From Alphaproteobacteria bacterium (GTDB lineage Bacteria > Pseudomonadota > Alphaproteobacteria > RF32 > CAG-239), in assembly GCA_017650255.1 (NCBI GenBank), contig JAGCFG010000145.1, positions 1 to 10,081 of the forward strand: 10,081 nucleotides of DNA. The letters are read 5' to 3'. Positions 1 to 6,037 of this stretch are shown here, in pieces. Positions within the stretch are counted from its first letter, which is position 1. Every line of letters begins with the position of its first letter. A program made the position numbers and the translations under genes. The notes under the pieces were generated by a model, which did no database searches, had not been told where the DNA came from, and was given only the letters and a program-made list of their open reading frames with translations.

Positions 1-1741
1 GGCGCATGCGCTGTTTGCCTTTCTTTTGTTTATCCAAAAGTTTGCGTTTACGGGTAATGTCGCCGCCGTAGCATTTTGCGGTGACGTCTTTGCGCAGGGC
101 AGAAATGGTTTCGCGTGCAATAACTCTGCCGCCGATTGCTGCTTGAATAGGTATTTTGAACAAATGTCTGGGGATTAAGTCTTTTAATCTTTCGCAAATT
201 TGGCGACCTCTGGATTCTGCTTCTAGGCGGTGGCACAAAAAGGCGAGAGCATCAACAGGTTCTTCATTGATTAGAATTTGCACTTTTACGAGGTCGGATT
301 CTTGATAGCCGACAATCTCGTAGTCAAAGCTTGCATAACCGCTGGTAATGGATTTTAAGCGGTCATAAAAATCGAAAACAATTTCGTTTAAGGGAATGCG
401 ATAAACTGCCATGGCGCGTGAGCCGACATAGGTCAATTCTTCCTGTTCGCCGCGGCGCTCGTTGCATAGTTTTAATACTGCGCCCAAATATTCGTCCGGA
501 ACCATAATCGTGGCTTTTACCATTGGTTCTTCAATGGAAGTTACAGTTGACAAATCGGGCATATCGGCAGGATTGTGCAAGGTAATCTGTTTTCCGGAAG
601 TCAGGTTTATTTTATAAGCAACAGACGGTGCGGTGGTGATTAAATCAAGGTCAAATTCTCTGCCCAAACGCTCTTGGATAATTTCCATGTGCAAAAGCCC
701 TAAGAATCCGCAACGAAAACCAAGTCCCAAGGCGGCAGAATTTTCGTTTTGGTAGTCTATGCTGGCATCATTGAGTTTTAGTTTTGCAAGAGCATCTTTT
801 AGGTTTTCGTATTGGCTGCTGTCGACAGGAAAGATCGAACAAAACACTACCGGCACTGATGGTTTGAAACCTTGCAATGCTTCGGTGCACGGGGTTTTGT
901 TATCGGTTATCGTATCGCCGATGTGACAATCGCTGACACTTTTTATGCTGGCGGTGATAAAGCCGATTTCTCCGGGAAACAGAGCTTCGACATCTTGCAT
1001 TTTGGGGGTAAACACGCCGACGCGGTCAATTTGGTAGGTGGCGTTGTTTGACATCATGCGGATTTGCATTTTTTTCTTTAGTATGCCGTCGTGGATGCGG
1101 ACAAGAATTATAACCCCGAGATAGCTGTCGTACCAACTGTCAATGAGCAAGGCTTTCAATGGGGACTGTTCCTCGCCTTTAGGAGCGGGGAGTTTGTTGA
1201 CAATGGCTTCTAACAAATTGGGGATGCCAATGCCGGTTTTGCCTGAGGTTTCAACTGCCTCTGAGGCATCTAGCCCTATGACATCTTCTATTTGTTGTTT
1301 TACTTTTTCAGGTTCGGCAGAAGGGAGGTCTACTTTGTTTAATACGGGAACAATTTCGTGGTTGTTATTGATTGCCAAATAAACATTGGCAAGGGTTTGT
1401 GCCTCAACTCCCTGTGTGGCGTCTACCACCAAAACAGAGCCTTCGCAAGAAGCAAGCGAGCGGCTGACTTCGTAAGAAAAGTCAACATGTCCGGGGGTGT
1501 CCATAAGGTTTAGTTGATAGGTTTTTCCGTCTTTGGCGGTATAGTTCAGGCGGACTGTTTGTGCTTTTATGGTAATGCCGCGCTCTCGTTCAATGTCCAT
1601 AGAATCGAGAACTTGCTCCTGCATCTCGCGCGAAGTTAAACCGCCGCAATATTCAATGAGCCTGTCGGCAATGGTAGATTTGCCGTGGTCGATATGGGCG
1701 ATAATTGCAAAGTTGCGTATTAAATCTAAGTTATGAGCCAT
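1..1741 (-). CDS. lepA: Elongation factor 4 (LepA), 3' end cut off by window edge
   Basis: Translational GTPase that binds the ribosome during elongation or initiation and can back-translocate it; it acts in the cytoplasm and at the membrane. From ATG at 1741 the protein starts [11 protein letters not shown] and shows the classic G motifs: G1 AHIDHGKS (residues 15-22), G2 RGITI (about 54-58), G3 DTPGH (81-85) and G4 NKVD (about 135). The LepA-specific C-terminal part follows, with [13 protein letters not shown], the region around [13 protein letters not shown], and QKKGKQRMR at the left edge. 580 codons are visible; the family is about 600 residues, so roughly the last 20 are missing. The start is supported by GGGA five bases upstream and by alignment of the N-terminus to the family. 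It is divergent from the GNAT gene. In alphaproteobacteria lepA is often a single transcription unit; nothing in the visible part looks damaged. Confidence 0.97.
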   Translation of the reverse strand, partial: MAHNLDLIRNFAIIAHIDHGKSTIADRLIEYCGGLTSREMQEQVLDSMDIERERGITIKAQTVRLNYTAKDGKTYQLNLMDTPGHVDFSYEVSRSLASCEGSVLVVDATQGVEAQTLANVYLAINNNHEIVPVLNKVDLPSAEPEKVKQQIEDVIGLDASEAVETSGKTGIGIPNLLEAIVNKLPAPKGEEQSPLKALLIDSWYDSYLGVIILVRIHDGILKKKMQIRMMSNNATYQIDRVGVFTPKMQDVEALFPGEIGFITASIKSVSDCHIGDTITDNKTPCTEALQGFKPSVPVVFCSIFPVDSSQYENLKDALAKLKLNDASIDYQNENSAALGLGFRCGFLGLLHMEIIQERLGREFDLDLITTAPSVAYKINLTSGKQITLHNPADMPDLSTVTSIEEPMVKATIMVPDEYLGAVLKLCNERRGEQEELTYVGSRAMAVYRIPLNEIVFDFYDRLKSITSGYASFDYEIVGYQESDLVKVQILINEEPVDALAFLCHRLEAESRGRQICERLKDLIPRHLFKIPIQAAIGGRVIARETISALRKDVTAKCYGGDITRKRKLLDKQKKGKQRMR

Positions 1742-1774
1742 TTTAATCCCGTAAAAATTTTAACTTGTCTTTTA

Positions 1775-1803
1775 TAAATATATGAAAAAAATGTTTTAGG
1801 CAA
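1775..1803 (-). promoter_or_regulatory. Candidate lepA promoter
   Basis: On the minus strand a TTGCCT (-35 like, 1803-1798) and a TATTTA (-10 like, 1780-1775) are 17 bases apart, about 35 bases upstream of the lepA ATG. This is a match by eye to the sigma70 consensus in an AT-rich region, so chance matches are likely. Confidence 0.35.
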
Positions 1804-1823
1804 CAGCTTTAGTTAATATATTA

Positions 1824-1852
1824 TTGATTATCGTCATGTAATGTGGTATAAA
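1824..1852 (+). promoter_or_regulatory. Candidate sigma70 promoter for the GNAT gene
   Basis: TTGATT (1824-1829) and TATAAA (1847-1852) are separated by 17 bases, giving a predicted transcription start near 1859, about 27 bases before the chosen ATG at 1886. The in-frame upstream ATG at 1841 lies inside this promoter, which is one reason for rejecting it as the start. Confidence 0.5.
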
Positions 1853-1885
1853 ATATATGATTGTTTTTTGCAAAGTGAGGCGTCT

Positions 1886-2323
1886 ATGAGAAAAATTATT
1901 GATATAGATTTTGGCTCTGCACGTTATGATGAGCTGGTGGAGTTGCGGTATAAGGTGCTTTTGGAGCCTTTGGGACTGAAGTTTTTGGACAAGTATCGCG
2001 ACAAAGAAATTGCTTATTTGCATATCGGTTGCGTGGATAGTTTGGATGATAAATTGGTCGGCGGACTGATGATGATTCCCCTAAATGATGAGGAAATCAG
2101 AATAATGCAGGTTGCCGTTGATGCCAAATGTCAGAGAGAGGGTGTCGGGCATCAGTTGGTTAAATATGCTGAAGATAAGGCAAAAAACGCAGGATATTCA
2201 AGGTTGATTATGCACGCGATGCTCTCGGTTGTCAGTTTTTATGAAAAACTCGGTTTTAAGGCAGAGGGCGAGGTTTTTGAAGAAGGCGGCATAACTTTTG
2301 TTAAAATGGTAAAAGATATTTGA
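1886..2323 (+). CDS. GNAT family N-acetyltransferase
   Basis: Predicted cytoplasmic acetyl-CoA-dependent N-acetyltransferase of 145 residues; the substrate is unknown. The GNAT core is visible: a beta-strand IRIMQVAVDAKCQ (71-83), the acetyl-CoA pyrophosphate-binding motif A as QREGVGHQLV (83-92), a helix with YAEDKAKNAGYSRLIMHAM, and the C-terminal motif B stretch SFYEKLGFKAEGEVFEE (117-133). The N-terminal LRYKVLLEPLGL (20-31) resembles the start of small GNAT proteins with an RxxVLLxPLG pattern. I chose ATG 1886 because GTGAGG sits five bases upstream; an in-frame ATG at 1841 has no ribosome site and lies within the likely promoter. The next gene starts 14 bases after the stop, suggesting co-transcription. 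Family assignment is firm; the function is open. Confidence 0.9.
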   Translation: MRKIIDIDFGSARYDELVELRYKVLLEPLGLKFLDKYRDKEIAYLHIGCVDSLDDKLVGGLMMIPLNDEEIRIMQVAVDAKCQREGVGHQLVKYAEDKAKNAGYSRLIMHAMLSVVSFYEKLGFKAEGEVFEEGGITFVKMVKDI

Positions 2324-2337
2324 TCAGAGATTGAACT

Positions 2338-3045
2338 GTGACCGATAAAACTTTTGAAGAATATAGGGCTGATGCTGATAAATATCTTTTTCAAAAAGAT
2401 ATGGGTGTTGATTTGGTTGAAACGGTTGCAGGTCTGCAAAAAACTTTTCCCAAAAAGCCGGAGCCGCGAGACTATTTTTATCTTTGCTATATGTATATGC
2501 ACAGATCCAGTCTTCCTATGGCGCCGGATGAGTTGCAAAATTGGGGGTGGAAGATTAAACAGGCTTTTAAGCATATTGATGATTTGGCTCCAAAATATCA
2601 AGATGAGAACAGGCTTATTTTGCTGAAGCAAGGGAGAACAGCTCAGTTGCCAACTGAAGATTTGTATAAAATGGCAAAAAAGGCTGAAGAAGGCGTAGCT
2701 GCCGATTTTGTGGAAAAAGGTGAGATTTTAAAAATAAAATATCAGATGGCGAGCAGATATTTTGCAGATGTGGTAAAAGAAGCAGGAAAGGCTCCGGATT
2801 ATAAGTCGGAACTTTCAATGTATAAAAAGGCATATAATGTTTTGTTTGATATTATGCCGAGTGCAAGATATGAAACGTATAAGTTTTTTAGGGGTAAACT
2901 CAAAGACGTATATATGCAATCGGAATGGGGAAGACGAGAATGGAACCATGATGAGGCATTGATGAGAAATAAGGTTTATAAAAGTTTGCCCAAGGAGATA
3001 AAATTTGCATTGAACCGCAATATGGATAGCGGAAGAGGTTATTAA
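2338..3045 (+). CDS. Hypothetical protein, 235 residues, helical, unrecognised
   Basis: I do not recognise this protein. It has no signal peptide or membrane segment, so it is probably cytoplasmic. It is rich in Lys, Glu, Tyr and Met and reads as mainly alpha-helical, with amphipathic stretches such as LQNWGWKIKQAFKHIDDLAPKY and EGVAADFVEKGEILKIKYQM; a TPR-like or other helical-repeat fold is possible but not shown. The C-terminus is strongly basic, with many aromatic residues (YETYKFFRGKLKDVY). The start is GTG at 2338, 14 bases after the GNAT stop; only a weak AGAGA lies about seven bases upstream, so translational coupling is plausible. The next in-frame ATG (2401) has no better ribosome site. 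The gene ends at the shared terminator. Real because of its length, good operon fit and lack of a competing frame; function unknown. Confidence 0.8.
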   Translation: MTDKTFEEYRADADKYLFQKDMGVDLVETVAGLQKTFPKKPEPRDYFYLCYMYMHRSSLPMAPDELQNWGWKIKQAFKHIDDLAPKYQDENRLILLKQGRTAQLPTEDLYKMAKKAEEGVAADFVEKGEILKIKYQMASRYFADVVKEAGKAPDYKSELSMYKKAYNVLFDIMPSARYETYKFFRGKLKDVYMQSEWGRREWNHDEALMRNKVYKSLPKEIKFALNRNMDSGRGY

Positions 3046-3069
3046 AAAAACGCCATAAGGCGTTTTTTT
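3044..3069. terminator. Bidirectional terminator shared by convergent genes
   Basis: Seven A followed by CGCC, a four-base ATAA loop, then GGCG and seven T make an 11-bp perfect stem (3044-3054 with 3059-3069). It has a U-run in both directions. The left arm overlaps the stop codon of the 235-residue gene (3043-3045) and the right arm overlaps the ettA stop (3070-3068), so one hairpin serves both genes. Confidence 0.88.
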
Positions 3070-4750
3070 ATTTTCTTATCAGCGGTTTGTATCTTATGGC
3101 GTGTGGGTTACAAGCATCGTCGCCCAAACGAGCACGCTTGTCTTTTTCGTATTCTTCAAAATTGCCCTCAAACCAAACAACACGGCTGTCGCCCTCATAG
3201 GCCAGAATATGGGTTGCCAAGCGGTCCAAAAACCAGCGGTCGTGCGAGGTTACCAACACGCAACCAGGATAGTTCATAATGCCTTCTTCCAGTGAGCGAA
3301 GGGTGTCAACATCCAAGTCGTTGGTCGGCTCGTCGAGCAAAATTACATTGGCGCCTTTGCGCAACATTTTGGCAAGGTGAACACGATTGCGCTCGCCACC
3401 GGAAAGTTGTCCAACTTTTTTCTGTTGGTCTGTTCCTTTAAAGTTGAATTGTCCGACATAGGCGCGCGAAGGAACTTCTTTTTTGCCGAGCATAATCATA
3501 TCCAGACCATCGGAAATTTCTTGCCAGACGGTCTTGTTGGCATCTAACTCGTCACGAGTTTGGTCTACATAACCCAAATCTACCGTATCTCCCAAGCGAA
3601 TCGTACCGGAATCGGGTTTTTCTTGTCCGGTAATCAGTTTGAAAAGGGTTGTTTTTCCAGCGCCGTTAGGCCCGATTATACCGACAATAGCACCTCTGGG
3701 GATTTTGAAAGAAAGGTCTTCAATCAACATCCTGTCGCCGTAGCCTTTGGAGATGTGCTCGGCCTCAATAACCAAATCGCCCAAACGCTCAGTCATTGGG
3801 ATATTGATGCTGGCGGTGGTGATTTTGTCTTTGGTTGCGGCTTGCAAAAGTTCGTCATAAGCGTTGATTCTGGCTTTGGATTTTGCTTGTCTGGCTTTTG
3901 GGTTTTTGTGAATCCATTCCAGTTCGTTTGCAAGGGTTCGCTGGCGAGCAGATTCTTCTTTTTCTTCTTGTTCAAGGCGCTTTTGTTTTTGTTCGAGCCA
4001 AGAGGAATAGTTGCCCTCATAGGGGATTCCCTGTCCGCGGTCGAGTTCCAAAATCCAGCCGGTTACATTATCCAAAAAGTAGCGGTCGTGGGTTACCATA
4101 ACTACAGTGCCGTTATAGTTTTGCAGGTGTTTTTCAAGCCATGCTACCGACTCGGCATCTAAGTGGTTGGTCGGCTCGTCCAAAAGCAACATATCAGGTT
4201 TTTGCAACAACAGGCGGCACAAGGCAACACGGCGTTTTTCACCGCCGGACAGCTTGGTTACATTACTATCTGCCGGAGGACAACGCAGGGCATCCATGGC
4301 AATTTGGATATTTCGTTCCATATCCCAGCCGTTGCAAGCATCTATTTTTTCTTGCAGATTGGCTTGTTCTTCGATGAGTGCATTCATTTCGTCGTCACTC
4401 ATCGGTTCTGCAAAACGGGCAGAAACTTCTTCGAACTTTTTGAGCAAATCTCTGGTTTCACCAAGTCCGTCCATTATGTTTTCCATAACATTTTTGTTGG
4501 GATCTAGCTGCGGTTCTTGTTCCAGATAGCCTACTTTCACTCCTTCGGCAGCCCATGCTTCGCCGTTAAAATCTTTGTCTACACCGGCCATAATTTTGAG
4601 CAGGGTTGATTTTCCGGCGCCGTTAACACCCAAAACTCCGATTTTAGCATTGGGCAAAAAAGAAAGGGTTATACCTTTGAAAAGTTCTTTTCCGCCAGGA
4701 AAGACTTTGGTTAAATTTTGCATTACGTAGACATATTGGTAAGAGGCCAT
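3068..4750 (-). CDS. ettA: Energy-dependent translational throttle protein EttA (ABC-F)
   Basis: ABC-F ATPase that binds the ribosomal E site and gates entry into elongation according to the ATP/ADP ratio. At 560 residues it is close to the usual length of about 555. Two ABC domains are complete: Walker A GVNGAGKS (41-48), signature LSGGE (167-171) and Walker B DEPTNHLD (191-198) in the first; GPNGAGKT (360-367), LSGGE (449-453) and DEPTNDLD (473-480) in the second. The P-site tRNA-interacting linker lies at about 245-315 and contains [19 protein letters not shown], which is typical of EttA rather than Uup. The N-terminus [19 protein letters not shown] is also characteristic. The start ATG has AGGAG seven to eight bases upstream; this site overlaps the stop of the preceding gene, 11 bases away, so the two are likely co-transcribed and coupled. 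No transmembrane segments, as expected. Confidence 0.97.
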   Translation of the reverse strand: MASYQYVYVMQNLTKVFPGGKELFKGITLSFLPNAKIGVLGVNGAGKSTLLKIMAGVDKDFNGEAWAAEGVKVGYLEQEPQLDPNKNVMENIMDGLGETRDLLKKFEEVSARFAEPMSDDEMNALIEEQANLQEKIDACNGWDMERNIQIAMDALRCPPADSNVTKLSGGEKRRVALCRLLLQKPDMLLLDEPTNHLDAESVAWLEKHLQNYNGTVVMVTHDRYFLDNVTGWILELDRGQGIPYEGNYSSWLEQKQKRLEQEEKEESARQRTLANELEWIHKNPKARQAKSKARINAYDELLQAATKDKITTASINIPMTERLGDLVIEAEHISKGYGDRMLIEDLSFKIPRGAIVGIIGPNGAGKTTLFKLITGQEKPDSGTIRLGDTVDLGYVDQTRDELDANKTVWQEISDGLDMIMLGKKEVPSRAYVGQFNFKGTDQQKKVGQLSGGERNRVHLAKMLRKGANVILLDEPTNDLDVDTLRSLEEGIMNYPGCVLVTSHDRWFLDRLATHILAYEGDSRVVWFEGNFEEYEKDKRARLGDDACNPHAIRYKPLIRK

Positions 4751-4761
4751 TTTATGTGCTC

Positions 4762-5331
4762 CTATTTGTTGTTGCTGATACGACGGATATTATTGGTGTT
4801 TTCGGGCAAAATTGGTTTTCCGTCTGCTGAAAGGGCGTATTTTTTACGTCCTTTGCTTTTGATTTTTGCGTTTTTATAAGCTTTTATTGCTTTATCGCGA
4901 TTGGCTTTTTCATCATCTCTCAGCATTGTGGCATCGTATGGGTGGCGCGGATGAAACACCTTTCCGTCATACATTTTGATGGTACCATCGGCATATAGAG
5001 TGGTTTTGAAAATTTTTTGGTTGTTAAAACGTGCATTGATTTCGTCGCAATTATACAGACCGTCGGCTTGTTTGGAGATGAAGGCATCGGCTTTGGCTGT
5101 GTTATATGCGCGCATTCCTGCTTCTTGATTTTTGTCACTGACGGCTTTTGTTATCAAAATGGCACGGGCGAGCATTTCAAAAGTGCTAAATTTTGAGGCT
5201 CCGCATGCCATACCGTTGCCGGAAACAGTGCCGAGAATTTTCATCTCTTCGATATAAGACGGGGTTATATTTTTTTGAGCGTTGGCGACAAAAGGTATTA
5301 TGCATAGGGCCAAGATTAGAAATTTTTTCAT
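4762..5331 (-). CDS. Secreted protein of unknown function, upstream of ettA
   Basis: Not recognised. The 189-residue product begins with a clear Sec signal peptide, [18 protein letters not shown], with a likely cleavage after residue 18, so the mature protein is probably periplasmic. There is no lipobox cysteine at the cleavage site. The mature part has two cysteines (C43 and C95), which could form a disulfide. The first half (30-100) looks helical ([16 protein letters not shown]); a middle section with [16 protein letters not shown] (113-128) is beta-like; the tail is very basic, with [18 protein letters not shown], and ends in an Asn-rich stretch. ATG at 5331 has GAGG seven bases upstream. 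It is the first gene of a two-gene unit with ettA, although no functional link between a secreted protein and EttA is evident; the pairing may reflect shared transcription only. Confidence 0.85.
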   Translation of the reverse strand: MKKFLILALCIIPFVANAQKNITPSYIEEMKILGTVSGNGMACGASKFSTFEMLARAILITKAVSDKNQEAGMRAYNTAKADAFISKQADGLYNCDEINARFNNQKIFKTTLYADGTIKMYDGKVFHPRHPYDATMLRDDEKANRDKAIKAYKNAKIKSKGRKKYALSADGKPILPENTNNIRRISNNK

Positions 5332-5361
5332 GGTTAATCCTCGGTTTGATATTTTGGGATA

Positions 5362-5389
5362 ATTATATGAAAAATATTTTACTTTGCAA
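5362..5389 (-). promoter_or_regulatory. Promoter of the secreted-protein/ettA operon
   Basis: On the minus strand TTGCAA (5389-5384) is followed after 16 bases by a perfect TATAAT (5367-5362), about 30 bases upstream of the ATG at 5331. This is one of the best sigma70 matches in the window and faces away from the rpmJ promoter. Confidence 0.6.
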
Positions 5390-5435
5390 GAATTAAGTCA
5401 TTTCCCTAAAAAAGGCAGGACAATAAAAAATATGG

Positions 5436-5464
5436 TTGACAAATGTAAGCTTTTAGCATAAGTT
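5436..5464 (+). promoter_or_regulatory. Candidate rpmJ promoter
   Basis: A perfect -35 hexamer TTGACA lies at 5436-5441. The -10 is poor: CATAAG at 5457-5462 (15-base spacing) or TAAGTT at 5459-5464 (17-base spacing). The predicted start would be about 25-30 bases before the rpmJ ATG. Confidence 0.5.
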
Positions 5465-5496
5465 GCAACAAAATATTGCAAAAAAGGAAGTGTGTT

Positions 5497-5622
5497 ATGA
5501 AATTGTTTAGTTCGTTAAAATCCAAAAAGAACCGCGATAAGGATTGCAAAATCGTTCGTCGCAAGGGTCGCGTTTTTGTTATTAATAAGAAGAACCCTAA
5601 GTTTAAAGCTTGCCAGGGGTAG
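5497..5622 (+). CDS. rpmJ: 50S ribosomal protein L36
   Basis: A 41-residue basic protein of the large ribosomal subunit: [18 protein letters not shown], then [19 protein letters not shown], ending ACQG. The SLKS...VRRKGR.FVINKKN.KFKA.QG pattern matches the long, cysteine-poor L36 of alphaproteobacteria, which is slightly longer than the 37-38 residue zinc-ribbon form. AGGAAG lies six bases upstream of the ATG. Of the four zinc ligands in zinc-binding L36, only the second appears to have a Cys counterpart (C17); another Cys is at residue 39, near the end. Zinc binding is therefore unlikely. It stands alone, divergent from the ettA operon and followed by the repeat region. Confidence 0.95.
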   Translation: MKLFSSLKSKKNRDKDCKIVRRKGRVFVINKKNPKFKACQG

Positions 5623-5660
5623 AAACGCGTATAACAGCTCATCTAGGGCAAAAATTTCGA

Positions 5661-5709
5661 AAAAGGAAAAATTCATGTGCTTCTTTGTACTGTTAGGGTT
5701 TTTCCTTTT
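5661..5709 (+). terminator. AT-rich hairpin after rpmJ, possible terminator
   Basis: AAAAGGAAAAA (5661-5671) can pair perfectly with TTTTTCCTTTT (5699-5709), enclosing a 27-base loop. A T-rich stretch follows (CTTATTTTT). Inside the loop GTGC (5677-5680) can pair with GTAC (5687-5690) across six bases. The long loop and AT-rich stem make it a poor classical terminator, and the apical part resembles the repeats that follow, so it may instead be a diverged member of that repeat family. Confidence 0.4.
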
Positions 5710-5726
5710 CTTATTTTTAAAACTCG

Positions 5727-5732
5727 TATAAT
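5727..5732 (+). promoter_or_regulatory. Consensus -10 hexamer immediately before the tandem repeats
   Basis: TATAAT at 5727-5732 is a perfect -10 element; transcription would begin near 5739, almost exactly at the first base of repeat unit 1 (5736). No good -35 is present (the upstream bases are T-rich, for example TTTTCT at 5706-5711, 15 bases away), and there is no TGn extension. It may be fortuitous. Confidence 0.3.
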
Positions 5733-5735
5733 GGA

Positions 5736-5849
5736 CAACTAATACAGAAACTGCGAGACGAAAGTTTCCTTATGTACTTTTTTGTACACTGCGGTACTTT
5801 CGCTCTTGTTTCTTATTATTTGTCTCATTCTCCGAGTTTTTTGTGATGG
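5736..5849. repeat. Structured tandem repeat, unit 1 (114 bp)
   Basis: The first 113 bases are identical to 5850-5962. The unit contains nested inverted repeats that can fold into one long hairpin: AGAAAC (5746-5751) with GTTTCT (5808-5813); GAG (5755-5757) with CTC (5803-5805); CGAAAGT (5759-5765) with ACTTTCG (5796-5802); and TGTAC (5773-5777) with GTACA (5784-5788) around a TTTTTT loop. The internal loop between the last two stems is symmetric (7 and 7 bases). After the hairpin come about 20 T-rich bases, CTCCGAG and a run of six T. AAAACTCG just before the unit (5719-5726) is the inverse of CGAGTTTT near its end (5833-5840). A competing local hairpin GAAACT/AGTTTC (5747-5752 with 5763-5768) is also possible. 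Confidence 0.95.
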
Positions 5850-5962
5850 CAACTAATACAGAAACTGCGAGACGAAAGTTTCCTTATGTACTTTTTTGTA
5901 CACTGCGGTACTTTCGCTCTTGTTTCTTATTATTTGTCTCATTCTCCGAGTTTTTTGTGATG
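5850..5962. repeat. Structured tandem repeat, unit 2 (identical copy)
   Basis: An exact head-to-tail copy of 5736-5848 with no mismatch over 113 bases, so either recently duplicated or kept identical. The same nested hairpin spans about 5860-5927 and ends in the same CTCCGAG plus six T. Only unit 1 has a TATAAT just before it; unit 2 follows the T-run of unit 1 directly. The unit ends 26 bases before the tolB terminator. Confidence 0.95.
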
Positions 5963-5988
5963 AAAATCAGATTTAGAATTTTGAGAAT

Positions 5989-6020
5989 AAAAAACGCTCT
6001 CCTATCGGAGAGCGTTTTTT
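5989..6020 (-). terminator. tolB terminator
   Basis: A 14-bp perfect stem: six A plus CGCTCTCC (5989-6002) with GGAGAGCG plus six T (6007-6020), loop TATC. It lies 18 bases past the tolB stop and gives a U-run on the minus-strand transcript; it can also work on the plus strand. Confidence 0.9.
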
Positions 6021-6037
6021 GTTTGCTTTGTTTTGCT

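Larger units (their letters stand above)
5623..5988. other. Gene-free stretch between rpmJ and the tolB terminator
   Basis: No convincing coding sequence in 366 bases. In order it holds a short spacer, the AT-rich hairpin at 5661-5709, a perfect TATAAT at 5727-5732, two identical tandem repeat units (5736-5849 and 5850-5962), and about 25 plain bases before the tolB terminator. One frame stays open through both repeats, because the 114-base period is a multiple of three, but it lacks a ribosome site and resembles no protein I know. Confidence 0.75.

Noticed and set aside
1841..1885. Upstream in-frame ATG for the GNAT gene
   Set aside because: It overlaps the likely promoter -10, has no ribosome site, and ATG 1886 has GTGAGG at ideal spacing.
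3560..4529. Several plus-strand open frames opposite ettA
   Set aside because: They are antisense shadows of a clearly coding ABC-F gene, with no family resemblance or ribosome sites.
5736..5962. CRISPR array or transposon
   Set aside because: The two copies abut with no spacers, and there is no transposase or clear target-site duplication; a two-unit tandem repeat is all that is seen.
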